From Hydractinia symbiolongicarpus (taxonomy: Eukaryota; Cnidaria; Hydrozoa; Anthoathecata; Hydractiniidae), in the NCBI RefSeq assembly GCF_029227915.1, contig NC_079880.1:17008001-17072000 (forward strand): a stretch of 64,000 nt of DNA, in the 5' to 3' direction. The notes under the pieces are model-generated. The model was given only the letters and a program-made list of their open reading frames with translations, ran no database searches and was not told the DNA's origin. A program made the translations under genes and the position numbers. Of this stretch, positions 43,786 through 56,176 are shown piece by piece; the first letter of the stretch is position 1; each line of letters begins with the position of its first letter.

Positions 43786-44737
43786 TGTGACTAACCCTGG
43801 ATCCGAGCCTGTTGATGTTGTATAAGATTTAAATTACGATCGATTATGGAGCAAACTTCTGGTCCTCTTGGATTTTAAAAAACGGTGAAAATAACTGTAT
43901 TTTTTCATCTTTGTTTTTGCATCAGATCGTGTCATTTGTGAAACCTTCTTAAATGAATAATCCACACTTGTATTTTTCGTCGACCTTGGGTAACCCCGCG
44001 AAAGACCTGAAACGAAATTGGCTCCATGTTTTAGTCGTTAGCCCATAGTGAGAACCAAGCTAAAACGTCTCTCAAAAACGCTATCATCCAATTTTTCATT
44101 TTTCCTCGACCGTCGGTAACCCCGCGAAAGACCTGTAACGAAATTGGCTTCTGTTTGGAGCAGTGCGAATGGTTTGCTTCGATAAAATAAAAAGTGTTGT
44201 TTGTTCTTTGTTGCATGAAATAAAAAACCCAAACAGTACGCATTTAGTTTTATTTAACGTCTTTGACGTATTTTTTTCATTTGGTTCTAGAATTTATTCC
44301 CGTCCTCCCCTCCCCTCCTGCTCCTCCTCCAGAAGAAGAGAGATCTGTTTTGTTTTTGTTTGTTTGTGATTTTTAACAATTGGGTCATTAGATATTTCCT
44401 TTCTTCCTGTCAGTTTGCCCCAGACTGACCACTGAATAGATCGTATTGAAATATAATCATATTAAAATACAAAATCTGAAAAATACAAACATCTGCAATA
44501 TCAATAAAAATCCATGAGGAAAATATTGAATGCACAACAGCGGTAATATGCAACAACATATAGCTAAAGCTAACTATAACTAACTATAGACAGTTGGAAA
44601 AAGTATACATTTGTGATAATCTGTGAAATCAGTAGTGTAGTATAGACTTATTGTTTCTTGTTTTTGCAACACAGGTTTTATTATCATCCATCATACAGTT
44701 TTTAGTCACTACGAAGGTATAGCTAGCAGGACTAGCA
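43786..44737. other. Intergenic, possible 5' leader of the Helentron
   Basis: A direct repeat of roughly 45 bp is at 43985-44030 and 44110-44152 ('ggtaaccccgcgaaagacct'). A pyrimidine-rich run is near 44300. The Helentron 5' terminus should lie here or just upstream, but I could not identify it. Confidence 0.4.
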
Positions 44738-44977
44738 GTGATGATAACATTAGAAGCCTATCAAGCCGCAATTGGTTCCTTTTATTGCTTCTCAAGAAAG
44801 TCAGCACAAAATCAATTAGCTTCCCACGTTAGTGATTTTGAAACATTTTTAATGACACAAGAATTATTTTCATGGAAGAGTTTCCTTTGTAATTTTCTTA
44901 TTAGTGCTGTAGTGGTCATTATTGAGTTCAATATTAATATGTCATTTTTGAAGTTATTACAATTGCCGGCTGATGGC

Positions 44978-45001
44978 GATGTGGAAATTAATCCTGGTCC
45001 A
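44978..45001 (+). other. 2A-like motif (DVEINPGP) in the Helentron N-terminus
   Basis: The segment LLQLPADGDVEINPGP fits the D-x-E-x-N-P-G-P consensus of 2A-like sequences, where the ribosome skips the last Gly-Pro bond. Such motifs are known in some invertebrate non-LTR elements. Here it follows a hydrophobic stretch (residues ~50-63) and precedes the protease domain. Activity is inferred, not shown. Confidence 0.7.
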
Positions 45002-45075
45002 ACATATACAAGATTGTTAAATCTGTCCAAGGAACTCTCAACCAGGCAGATGCAAAATTTGGAGAAACTTCAGGT

Positions 45076-45520
45076 ATGCAATGTGTTACTAATGCATTAT
45101 TTGCCATTATTTGGTCAGTAATTCACAAGGTCTTACTATGGACTAGTTGGGATCTAGACTATATACTAGATAACGGTGATACTATTTTTAAATCTTTGAA
45201 TAAATTTGGTGCCATTTCCTTCGATCAACTCCCAAATTTTATTACCGTTGAAGGCACACCAGTAACTGTTACCTTTTTGAATCTTATCTCAGATGAAATA
45301 ACAAGGAAAAGCATTTCTGAACTTTGTTGGTGACCTGAATGGACTAATGTTCATGACAGGAGGCTTCACCACTTCGATATTTCTTTACAAAACACAATTC
45401 TTTGTATTTGATTCTCACAGTCGAAGTAGTGATGGTTCAGTTGTTGCTGATGGACACTCTCTTTTGATGACGTTCAAGAGGCTTTGTGATGTAGAGGCCT
45501 ATATTAAAGACATTTATTTG
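45076..45520 (+). pseudogene. Helentron cysteine protease domain (peptidase C76/OTU-like)
   Basis: MQCVTNALFAI carries the Gln-Cys pair of a papain-fold active site. FFVFDSHSRSSDG (~45395-45430) carries the His with a preceding Asp. The spacing and the 'FD.HSR...G' wording match the protease found near the N-terminus of many Helitron-type polyproteins. A frameshift at about 45330 separates the two halves. Confidence 0.65.
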
Positions 45521-47109
45521 TGCAAACAGAGTCTAACTTCGCAATACTACGAGATACAACCGGTGAAAATTAATCTGACAGAATTAGAAATATCCACTAT
45601 TGCAGCTTTTATCAAGAGACTGAAGAATAGAAAATATTATCAAAATTTAGTTGGTAGTGCTAAACACAATCAAAGAAAGGAACAAATGAAATCATACACT
45701 GCCAAACGGTCTGATAAAAAGAAGTGTACCCAATTAGGTGAATGTGACATACAAAAAAAATATGAAAGCAAAATGTACAAAGAAAGTGATCAAGTTCAGA
45801 CAAGAAGTTGCAAAAGGCCCATATTATGTTTGTGTTGTTTGCAACAGATGTCTATATCGGCGTTCAGTTAAAATATTCAAAGATGGATATGCAGAGTTAA
45901 GTAGTGATTTGTATTTTTCCCATGTTATCAGCATTGATAATGAGGCATATATATGTCTGACATGTGATAAGAAATTGAAGAAGAAAGTTGTCCCATGTCA
46001 AGCTGTATGTAACAAATTATATATTTGTGAAATATAGTGTTGATTGATTTAAGAAAACTCGAAAAATCAAAATTTCACGGAAGATTATTTTTTAAAAAGT
46101 CGTAATAATGCCAAAAGGACAATCTCCGAAAGTGAAAGGTACAATATGTAATGTACCACTTTAGGCAGATGATGTTTGTAATAATTCACCTAGAGGTGCT
46201 GATAGCAATGGTGTAATTATGCTAAAAATGAAACAAAAGCATGTTTTCTATGGCCACGTACTGTTTGAACCAGTAAGACAATATGTTGTTAAAGCTGCTC
46301 TGTTATATTTGAAGCTTAATAACCCATTGTATGCAGAAATCACAATAAACATGGAGCAGTTAAACACTAGTTCGATTATGCAAAATGAAAATTCTACTGA
46401 TGAGAATGAGCAAGGTAGCTCTACACATGACATTCCAGAAGAAATAGAGGAAAATCCCTTAGATCAACATAGATTTGGTTGTAATGAAACTACATTGACA
46501 TCTGAGATTCCAGTTATTAAAACTGAGAATGTTTCGATCGCTCCTTGTGAAGGTAAAAATCCATTGGGTGTTTTGAGTGATCAATTCTGTGAAGAGTTAA
46601 CACATCCATACTTATTTCCTACTGGAGTGTTTGGGTATAAAGTTGATCGTAAGATCAAATTATCTCCATCTAAGTATTTTAATCAAAGGCTATTGAATTA
46701 TAAACAAAGATTTGCATCAGAGCCAGATTATATATTTTTTGTTCATTCAATTTGGCAACAACAAAGTTTAACTAATAGTATTAACATTGCAATGAAAAAA
46801 CTCAGAGGAAGCTAGCAAACTGCGGGTATGCTCAGTAGAAATTTTAAGGAAACGGTAAGTTCATTTGTGGCTAGTGAAAATGCATATAGTTTCATGAATA
46901 CTATCAAGGGAACCCCAGCATACTGGAAAAGATTTTTGTTTGAAGTTTTAGCTACGGTTAAACAACTTGGTTTGCCCACATTTTTCCTCGCATTATCATA
47001 TGCTGATTTAAGATTTGGTAAACTGAATGCGCTTGACATTTCTGATGAAGATATAGATAAAATAGATTATTTTGAACGGTGTAAACTATGAAATAGTAAC
47101 CCAGTTTTA

Positions 47110-47990
47110 TTGGCTAGACACTTTCAATATAAAGTGGAAGTTTTCTTCAAAAAAATTATTGATGATGGTCCTTTAGGAAAAGTTAAATATCACGCCATTT
47201 GTGTCGAGTTTCAGTGTGGATTAAGCCCGCATGTCCACTCAGTCATATGGGTGATCGATGGACCTAAACTTAGAATAGAGACAAAAGATGAATATTTGGC
47301 ATATATTGATGCTAAAATAAAGGTTCACCTACCAAACAGTAATGAAGAACCTGAGTTGTACAATCTAGTGAAGTCATACCAAATACATTCCCATTCTAAA
47401 TCATGCCGCAAATATAAAAATGTTGAATGAAGGTACAGTTTTGGTCGATATGTTTTTGTGACCGCACCATTATCGCTGAACCATTATCTGATGACCTATC
47501 TGAAGAAGAAAAAGGTGATTTGTTGCAAAATCGTCATAACATTTTGAATAAGGTGAAAGACTTTATTGACAAAAATTTAAATCCAAGAAAAATAAACTTT
47601 TTAGATCCATTGAAGGAAAACTATGTGGAATTGAAAACCATAAGTGAAATACTTGCAGATATTGGAGTAGATGAAGCACATTATTACAGTGCTTTGTCTG
47701 TTTCTAGTGATACAGACTATCAGATTCATTTTAAGCTCCTGTTGTGTTAATAACTATTTTGTTGAAGGATTGATGGCTTGGCAAGCGAATATAGATATCC
47801 AACTAGTGATAAATTATTACAAATCAGTTAGTTACATGTGCGCATATTTTTCCAAGTCGGAAGATGAATCTACTGAGGCAATGAGACAGGCTGCAAAAGA
47901 AGATTCACTGATGAACAAAACTACATACGAACAAATAACGTCAGTTGCTAGAGCTTATGTAACTAAACGGGAATGCTCCATTCAAGATGC
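47110..47990 (+). pseudogene. Helentron Rep nuclease domain (HUH, two Tyr)
   Basis: SPHVHSVIW (47224-47250) is the His-x-His metal site. NYYKSVSYMCAYFSK (~47810-47855) holds the two-tyrosine helix that cuts DNA in rolling-circle replication. Frameshifts at ~47430 and ~47745 lie between the motifs. Confidence 0.85.
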
Positions 47991-48656
47991 GTTATAATGT
48001 TATGCCTGAGCTTTGGCTCCGAAAGTCTTTCCCAGCTGTCATCGCTATAAAGTTTTCCGTAGTGAGGAAGAGATCAAAGAACTACCAGAAGATAGTATTG
48101 ATATATTCAAGCGGAATATGTTAGATAGGTACATAGATACCTAATGTAAAATTTTTGAAAGGGAAGTATGCTATCGTTGATGCATTGTGTTATGCAGAAT
48201 TTCTTTCCCATTATTACTTGAAAACAAATGATCATTCAGAAAACGATAATCAGCCTACAGTTCTAGTCGATGATATCATTGAAGAAAACCATAACCCAAA
48301 TATGTACCCAAGTGTATTGCCACTTATGTCATCAAAAGAAAAGCTAAAATGTCGAAGGGTTAAATCTGTGTTGCGGTATCACGTACCGAACAGGCACAAA
48401 AAACAGAAGAATATGCCCATCACATGCTGTTCATGTTTTTCCCTTTTCGAGATAAATCTACACTAAAGTGTCCAGATACTGGTAGTTATATGAATAATTT
48501 CATGCAACCAACAGTGCTGGACATTGTCAATGAGAATAAAACTTTTTTTGAACCATTCTCAGATTTAATGGAAGATGCCATCAATAATTATCACAGGGAC
48601 ATGGTCAATAACTAAATTCATATGCTCAGCAGGGGAATGATGAAGTACAGGAATTA

Positions 48657-50230
48657 TTGAACACTGCGGAGGCAATTGAAGATTATGAAGAGGAATGTCT
48701 TCTTGATGAGCAATCTGTGCTACCTTCTACTATAGGTAACAACGCTTCACCAATTCATGGTGATGAAATCAATGCAAATATAAGGACATTGAACCATAAA
48801 CAGAGAGAAATATTTGAAGCTGTTATAAAATGTTCAAGGGATTGCATTAAAAATTTATCAACTACTGTGAAATCACAAATTGATCCAATATACATATTTT
48901 TGACAGGTAGTGGTGGTTGTGGGAAGTCGCACCTTGTGAAAACTATTTACCACTCATTGACAAAAACACTGTCTTATCATTCTGGGGAATATGACAAACC
49001 AAAAGTATTACTTCTTGCACCAACTGGAGTAGCTTCAGTTAACATTAATGGGACCACAATTCACTTAGGATTAGCTATACCTGTCGGAAATTTTAAAAAA
49101 ACACATCCCTAAATTAAGTGACAAGAAGCGTGCAACATTAAGACAAAAGTTATCGGAATTGAAAATCATCATTGATGAAATTTCAATGGCTTCAAATTAC
49201 TTACTGTTACATATTCATCAAAGGTCGAAATATTTGGCGTGTCACAGGAAATCATGCATGCAAAGAATCTGTGATTGCATGTGATGATTTTTATCAACTC
49301 CCTCCTATTCAGCAAAGACCAGTATATGCAGAATATCAGGATGCAATGCTAAATATGTTTTCACTGTGGAGGCATTTCAGAATTGCAGAACTCACCGAAG
49401 TTATGCGCCAGAAAGGTGACATTTCTTTGATTGATTTGCTCAACAAAATCAGAATCGCAGGGCTAGATGATGATGCCGAAACTCTTCTAAAATCCAAGTT
49501 CATTTCTGAAACTGACGATGATTATCCAAAAAATGCTGTACATATATGGGCGGAAAATAAACCTCTATCGAATCACAACAATTGTATGCTCAAAAAACTG
49601 GACACTCCCTCAGTGAAGATTGATTCCATCGATACCATTCCGAAAAATGTACCAACTTCTCGAGGTCAAATGGAAACTGGAGGACTTGCTCGCACTTTAA
49701 CGTTGAAAGTTGGTGCAAAGGTCATGTTGACTGCTAACATTGATATTGAAAGCAAACTCACAAATGGACAAATAGGAACTGTTTATCATATTAAGATGGA
49801 TAGTGTAGTTAATGACTTGAAAGGTGATTTATGTTAAATTTGAAGATGACAGTATTGGAATTAAGCAAAAGAATGCAGATGTATATGGAAAACATAAAAA
49901 TGTAGTACCTATAACAAAATCAGAAACAAATATTTTTCTCAAAAGAGTGCTTCATCTGTGACTATTAGGAGAACACAATTTCCATTAATGTTAACATGAG
50001 CATGTACTGTGCATAAAGTTCAAGGTAAGCAATTTCCAGAGGTTGTGGCGAGCTTCAATCTGCTGAAACAGAGAAGTTTTAATTATGGTCAAACGTATGT
50101 AGCACTGAGTAGAGTGACTGCTATGAAGGGATTACATTTTATAACAGAATACAAGTCATCTGCTATACGCGATGATCCAAAAGCCATCTTAGAATACGAA
50201 ACATTGCAAAATAATTATATCATGACCTCT
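48657..50230 (+). pseudogene. Helentron Pif1-like helicase domain
   Basis: Walker A GSGGCGKS is at 48906-48929. APTGVAS follows at ~49018, Walker B IIIDEISM at ~49165 and DFYQLPP at ~49285. MHKVQGKQFPEV and YVALSRV (motifs V-VI) are at 50009-50120. The order and spacing are those of the superfamily 1B helicase of Helitrons. Frames shift at ~49110 and ~49840. Confidence 0.85.
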
Positions 50231-50254
50231 ATCAATCGTTTATGTAAAGAAGAA

Positions 50255-50895
50255 TCATCATTGACCGTCATGTTGCTGAATGTACGATCACTGAAAAAAC
50301 ATGCAACTGATATTTTATCAGATGAAGCTTTATGTGATAGTGACACATTGTGTCTTACTGAAACTCAGATTTCCAACAATGATGACTTGGGTTTGATCAA
50401 TTCGACCTTGAATCAATTCACAGTAGAGCAATGATAAATTTTGCAGCTTAGCATGTTGTGTTCAATCAAATATCGGGATTGTTGATATTTGGACGTTAAA
50501 AGGTGCGCTGCTGGTTACTGTAAAAGTGTATGCTATTCAGGAACAAGAGTTTAATATTTTGTTGTTATATCGTAAGCAATCACTATCAGTGGCAAACTTT
50601 CTGTATGTAATATCACACTTCATGTCTGTCTGTCAAGATAATATCCATATATATCATAGACTTTAACATTAATGCATTGAACACAACTCATAACTCTTCT
50701 ATTCAACTTGAAAATCCATTAAGAAATTACGACCTTATTGACTCACTTACTGACTCACATTTCAGGATCATTTATTGACCATGTGTACATTAAAAAGGAT
50801 ATATGTGACTCGCTGAATGTAACCCATATGAAAAAAATGTTTTTTTTTCAGATCATGATGCAGTTAAAGTCAAAATAGCAACACTTCCATAATTC
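50255..50895 (+). pseudogene. Helentron APE-type endonuclease domain, broken
   Basis: Directly after the helicase, LTVMLLNVRSLKKH and DTLCLTETQ (the N-terminal and Glu motifs of EEP endonucleases) are followed in other frames by SGSFIDHVY (~50763) and FSDHDAVKVKIA (~50850). An endonuclease fused C-terminally to the helicase distinguishes Helentrons from canonical Helitrons. Several stops lie between the motifs. Confidence 0.75.
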
Positions 50896-53222
50896 ACTTT
50901 TGGTCAGTCCTCTTTTTTTTGTTTGTTTGTGTGTGTGTTTGTGCGCTTTGTGTTACAAAGTCGATACAGTCTGACAGAAATAATTTGTATTACCTTAGCA
51001 ATACACCATCTGAGTACAAATGTGTTCCAAAAAGAGTCACGATTTTTTTGCAAATTGCGTTGTCGGAATAATCAAATTATGCTTATCTCCTTGAAGAATT
51101 TAGTCATAATGATTTTTATGGTTAATTCATGATATGTGACGTCATGGGTGACAAGATGAAAACATTGCATTAGATCCTCCACACATATGTTCACTCCACT
51201 TACCGCTTGCCAACCATGATGATTGAATAACGTATATAAACGTGATTTATTACGTTATATTTATCAAGATAATGATAAGATGCTAAGCTAAAATGTCATA
51301 ATTATGATAGAAATTAATCAGGTTTCTCAGAAAAACTTTTTAACAATTTAAAACAGATGTGATGCGTGTCTCAATCGATTTTCTATCTTTTTTAATTGCT
51401 CAAGTTTCTTCACAAGAAGTCGTTCTGTTAATGAGAATTTTACGTGGTTCGAGACGGTTTTTTATTTTATTTTCTTATTTTTTTTTTATTTTTTTTGCAT
51501 TGAAATTTTTTCTTAGTTCTTTTATTTAGTGGTTCCAGGACTGAGACACAGAGGACTGACTGACAACATGCAAGTTGAGATTATTATATAAGATGTTTAT
51601 AAGGATGCATACTTGAAATTCATGTCTCATGTCCTGGTAGTTTTCAGTTCATTGACTTATTGTCTTACTGTTGTTCAAATGTTTTTGATACAAACAGCAT
51701 ATAATTTTTATATTTTACAAAGAGAAACTTTCATGTAAAATATCTTTTGGTGTATATTGTATATTGAGAAACTGTGATTTTTAAAGATGTTTATAACGCA
51801 TGAGAACTCAATAATAATATGAAGCAGTCTGCGCAACACACGAAGTGTTACAGATGAATAATTGACAGTTAGAAAAAGCGAGAACTCATATTGGTTATAA
51901 TCCTTCACATGATAAACACTGTTGTATCTATTGAAGTGACAATCAAAAGCAAATTGTATGAAAATAAAGCAAGTGGTGATAGACAGTTTATCGAACCAAA
52001 CGATTATACGAAAGCATGAATGAAGCAAACATGTTTCAAGCTTTACATTACAAGTATCCTTCGCTCCATTCATAGAAATGGTGATTGAAACCGAATACAT
52101 ACAGGTGATTAAAATATAGTACAACGAAGTCAACACACAAAAACATGAAGCATGCGTGTTACACCAGTGATCATATAGAAAGAACTTAAAGTTATAGCTG
52201 TTATTAGCTGTGTGTCTTATTTTCAGACATGGACCTGCCCTAAGAAGAGAGCGAATGACCCGGCAAGATTTACCAACTCTGTTGATCAACTTATTCATTG
52301 TTTTTTATGTCCGGAGAGACACATTCTTTGAATTTAGAAAACCAACAAAATGGTTACGGTGCTATTCATCACATGTACAGTCGGACATTCGTTTTGGTAG
52401 TGATGATTTTAGAAGTTAGTTGCATTCACTTCATATTAAGCGTGTTGTGCAGGCGTGTGTGCGTGTTTGTGCAGGACGAAGAACATTAAATTATTGAAAC
52501 ATACCTTGATAAATAAACGTGAAAATATGCATAACAAGTTGATAATTTTCTACCAGTTTTATCAAAACCTAATTTTTGGTACATGGACCTGCCCTATCAG
52601 GAGAGGTTTAGTAAACGAAAGTTTGTGTGATTTTCTACAAGTTTTTTATTTTTTTATTACTATAAAAGGAGTCTCATATGACTCTGCCTTACCCACGTGT
52701 GAATACTTACGCGTACTTCACCTCGTGCTCCAGATGTGACAATGGCGTCGTCAATCACCTCCTTTGTCGTTAAAAGTCGTATAAAACAACTTCTTGATGC
52801 CTTATCCGTTTTACTTGAAATTTGCAAGAAAAAATGTCATGCAGTCCATCACTGTGATGAACCAAAAAAAGACTTTCTACACGGTATTTTACTGGCTCTA
52901 GAGAATAAGATTACGTGATGACCCGTATGTCGAAAAATAATTCAATTAACTGCTAAAACATCTCGCTGTAACACAGAAGGAACTGAAACAATATTGATAT
53001 CCAATATTAAGTCTCAGAATCAAATTATCGATAGGAAGCAAAAGTTGTCCCAGTGCTTCTTAATTTTTTTCATTGGAACGCGCACGCGGCTTTCAAAGCA
53101 AGAGCCATACAGTTCGACGTTGGGTATGAAGCGTAAAGCCCGTTTTCCACTCAGCGCACAAACCGTGCGCCAGACTAAACAAATCTAGTCATGTGATTCA
53201 AAAACCTGAGGTTCACGGCTCA
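50896..53222. other. Region after the Helentron, no gene recognised
   Basis: It holds a GT-rich stretch (50920-50945), T-rich runs near 51450-51500 and the phrase 'acatggacctgccct' at both 52228 and 52580. The 196-codon minus-strand frame at 51708-52298 has a composition unlike a folded protein and no family resemblance. The Helentron 3' end probably lies in this stretch but was not found. Confidence 0.35.
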
Positions 53223-53553
53223 AATGAGCGCCCTGCCTAGAACCAAAAAAAGGAGCGCTTAATTTGAAACTAAGATCTTGGAGGCGCTCATTCGAAAATG
53301 ACATGAAAACCAAAAAATCTTTGGCTTGCAATTATTGGTAGACTTTTTAAGTATAGTAATTTGTAAATAAATATGTTCTGTTAAAAGTTGCAAGTTGAGA
53401 ATTTCATATTTGCTTTCTTTCTTCCCCATTCGGTTACTTTTTGTTCCTTTTGCTCAAATTTACTGGACTGCTAACTAATTCTTGCTTCTTTCAATCAGCG
53501 CCCCCTCAGATGACCCCCCCCCCCACTTAGAGAATCTCGAAAGGGCGCTCATT
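53223..53553. mobile_element. MITE-like element with AATGAGCGCCCT ends
   Basis: Twelve-base inverted ends (53223-53234, 53542-53553) enclose 307 bp without an ORF. The GGCGCTCATT word recurs inside (53282). A poly-C run lies at 53514-53523. No clear target duplication was seen, so superfamily is unknown. Confidence 0.4.
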
Positions 53554-54252
53554 CAAATTACTATTTCGTGTCAGAGTTGCCTGTTAACAGAAGCGGTTTC
53601 AATGTATGCCAACCCTGTCGCATGACAGGGTAGTAAAAAATGTTACGAAAATCTCCCGGAATATACATGTCGCGCCGAATACGCAACTCTTGCTACGCAT
53701 CATGACATACTAAATAGAATTGGATGAATCCACCCCTGGTTATAAACAAAATAAAGATGATAAAAAACCCGGGTATAGTTATATGATCATTGAAAGCGAA
53801 AGTGAAATTTATGGTGCGACCCCGTTTTTAGGTATTGGAGCGACACGAACAGGCAAGCGAGGAAATACGGATTGTATGACGTGGCACTCTCTCATGCTGA
53901 ATGCATAACTGTTAAAAATCGATCTTATGTAATAACTCTTTTCTCATCAACTTCTGTATAAGTATAATATGTAGGATTTTGTCCTAGGTAAAGGAGGGTG
54001 TTTATTCTTTTATTCCAAACTCCTCCCTACCGCTTTTTATTTTATTTTTCATTGAGGGGATGGGTTGTCCTATATGCCAAACTTGTGCCCATATATGGCC
54101 GTCCGAAAAAAACACTACCATATATGGTAGAAAGAAAACATGCCGAACACATTTGTGTATAAGCGTTGGAATTTTTGAGAACTCACATTTCCAATCGAAA
54201 GAGGAAATTAGGTTGGTCGTGTGCAGCCAGATAAACTAACTTGAGTCACAGA
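53554..54252. other. Intergenic, no gene recognised
   Basis: The 62-codon ORF at 53720-53908 shows no family match. An inverted pair 'catatatgg...' lies around 54085-54130. This segment could include promoter sequence for the putative exon at 54253, but no core promoter is obvious. Confidence 0.3.
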
Positions 54253-54435
54253 ATGTCCAACAACGCAGCAAGCAAAAAATCGAAGCGGGCATCTACTACC
54301 GACATGAGTAATCCGAAAACAAGCCCAGCAACTACAACTACTGGAAAATCACCCACTGTGTCAGCTACCCAGCCGAATCCAGGGGCAGAGCGTTCTTCAA
54401 TTTCAACAACTGCTGTGGCAAATGGTGGTAAGTAA
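54253..54435 (+). CDS. Candidate first exon of a host gene, Ser/Thr-rich
   Basis: ATG at 54253 opens 59 codons of low-complexity sequence rich in Ser, Thr, Ala, Pro and Lys (SNNAASKKSKRAS..., TSPATTTTGKSPTVSATQ...). It runs into GGTGGTAAGTAAGT, a strong donor signal at about 54429-54434. An intrinsically disordered N-terminal exon of a nuclear protein is plausible. No downstream exon was found in the window. Confidence 0.3.
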   Translation: MSNNAASKKSKRASTTDMSNPKTSPATTTTGKSPTVSATQPNPGAERSSISTTAVANGGK

Positions 54436-55402
54436 GTGGTTCACAAAGAACACCAAAGAAATTAAAACTTAAATGTACACGTAGTTTTTTTTTTCACTGG
54501 TATCTTTGGATAAAAAACACAAGGGAAAGATTTGCTGGGTTCTCTTCTCACATAAATTCTGGGAAAACTTATTTTATTGACCAAGAAAGATCTAACTTTT
54601 GCGCACAAAAAATAATCAGTTTTCAAAAAAAAAAAAGGAAACTAATAGTTCGGCTTTTTTGTCTGAAAAGGACTATTAAAGATCTATTTTTAAAAATTTG
54701 ACACAGGTTTCTTCAAAACGATTATACACTTCTCATTCTGCTTTGTGAAGTTTCAAGTCACAATGAGGCGGCAGTAATGGAAAAATAGATTTTTTTATTA
54801 TATGGCTCCCACTATGAATTTGGCATCATCAGCTAACGTCAGCATTTTCCATTTGTCATGATACAAATCTGGTCCAAGTTTGAAGTAAACATCACGAACT
54901 CTTAATCAAATGCTATGTAAGTTTGAAAAAAAAGTAGCCTTTTGCCTACATTTTTACCTTATTTGACAGTATCGACAAATTGTACTTCAAGTTAAAAAGC
55001 CTAAAAATTTCTTCGGTTTTTTACTGAGGAAAATTTGAGGCAAGGTCATTCATGGCCTTATGCAAAACTGTTACTATAATTTTTTCCTGCTTAAATCTAT
55101 GTTGAGCACAGGTGAGGTCTCGGTAGATAGGAAAATTTTTTTCCATATAAACACGAGGAAAATGTCATATTGAAAAACAAAACATGGAATCACAGTCCCG
55201 ATATTTACTTGCGCACGCATCTAAGTGATTACGTAATGCCCGATGCGCGCGCAGAAATGGAGGTAAAAATGTAAACAAACATCCATTTCTGCGCGCAGGA
55301 AAAACACGGCACTATGATTGAGTGTCCTTTGTATCGACTCTTTTGAGTAAAAAAAGCGCTTTATAATTTTCTGCGAATACTTTCTCTCTAAAAAGATGGT
55401 TA
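54436..55402. other. Non-coding, possibly intronic
   Basis: AT-rich sequence without ORFs. A 15-bp inverted pair (55247-55261 and 55282-55296, GCGCGCAGAAATGGA and its complement) forms a hairpin with a 20-nt loop. Confidence 0.4.
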
Positions 55403-56172
55403 TGTTCTGCCCAATCTTGGAACGCGCCCCGTCTTAAGACTGGCCAGGCCAATCTTCCGACAGTGACAAATGGGTGGCCACTCTTAAGACTGGACTGCCC
55501 AATCTATGGACGTATATGCCCAATCTTAGAACAATTGTGGAAGGCAAACAGAACAATAAAATTTTTAGAATTTACCTGTTTTTACCTGAATTTACATGTT
55601 TAAAAAATTGAAACTACTCAATCATATTAATTAGCTGGCTACAGCTCGCTAGCTGGCTTAACATCTCATCCAATGAAATTAGCAGCTAGCTAACTAATAA
55701 TATGGTTGAATACGATTTTTCTGATTCTTCATAAATATAAACATTTTATTTTTAAAATTTAGCCACTACTACAAGCTGTATATAAATGTTAAATCGTAGC
55801 TAGGTAGCTAGGTAGCTGGTAGAGCACGTGTTATACACACGTGCTCTACCAGCTACCTAGCTACCTAGCTACGATTTTCACTCTACTGTGTCCAAAAACT
55901 GGCCAGGTCAATTCAAAAGTATCCATGATATGATGTATATGATGTTTTAATGCGCCTGAGAATGTTTGTTGGGACTTACAAAAAACAGAGCTCGTGTGGT
56001 ACATCCCTTTACATCCCTTCTTTAAAATCTAAAAGGCGCCAAAGATGGGCCTAACATAGTCTTTTGCCCAATCTTGCGAGGCCCTGCCCAGTCTTAAGAC
56101 TGGCCGACCAGTCTTGAGACTGGGCAATTTTATGTCTACAGATTGGGCAGCGTCCTAAGATTGGGCAGAACA
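55403..56172. mobile_element. Ginger-like MITE with 4-bp target duplication GTTA
   Basis: The ends TGTTCTGCCCAATCTTGG and CCTAAGATTGGGCAGAACA are inverted and flanked by GTTA (55399-55402, 56173-56176). Several GCCCAATCTTAAGAC-type words repeat inside both ends. The first ten bases and TSD length match the Ginger element at 36400. There is no ORF. A perfect hairpin sits near the centre. Confidence 0.75.
55791..55877. repeat. Perfect 41-bp inverted repeat with 5-nt loop
   Basis: Arms 55791-55831 and 55837-55877 are exactly complementary around the loop TATAC. The arms contain AGCTAGGT repeats and a CACGTG E-box. It lies in the middle of the MITE. Confidence 0.9.
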
Positions 56173-56176
56173 GTTA

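Larger units (their letters stand above)
44738..50895 (+). pseudogene. Helentron (Helitron with endonuclease) polyprotein, decayed
   Basis: Read through many frameshifts and stops, the blocks stand in Helentron order. They are an N-terminal segment with a 2A-like motif (44978-45001), a papain-like cysteine protease region (45076-45520), Cys-rich finger YVCVVCNRCLY...CLTCDKKL (45790-45980), a Helitron-like N-terminal domain with HPYLFPTGVFG and GTPAYWKR (46590-46930), Rep, helicase and an APE-type endonuclease. Each later domain has its own entry. Frames break at about 45072, 45330, 45750, 46040, 46815, 47090, 47430, 47745, 48000, 48470, 49110, 49840 and 50432, so it cannot be translated. The initiating Met at 44738 is tentative. 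Confidence 0.85.

Noticed and set aside
51708-52298. 196-codon minus-strand ORF
   Set aside because: Composition is rich in Cys, Ile, Phe, Tyr and His without domain pattern. It lies in AT-rich DNA and looks like a chance frame.
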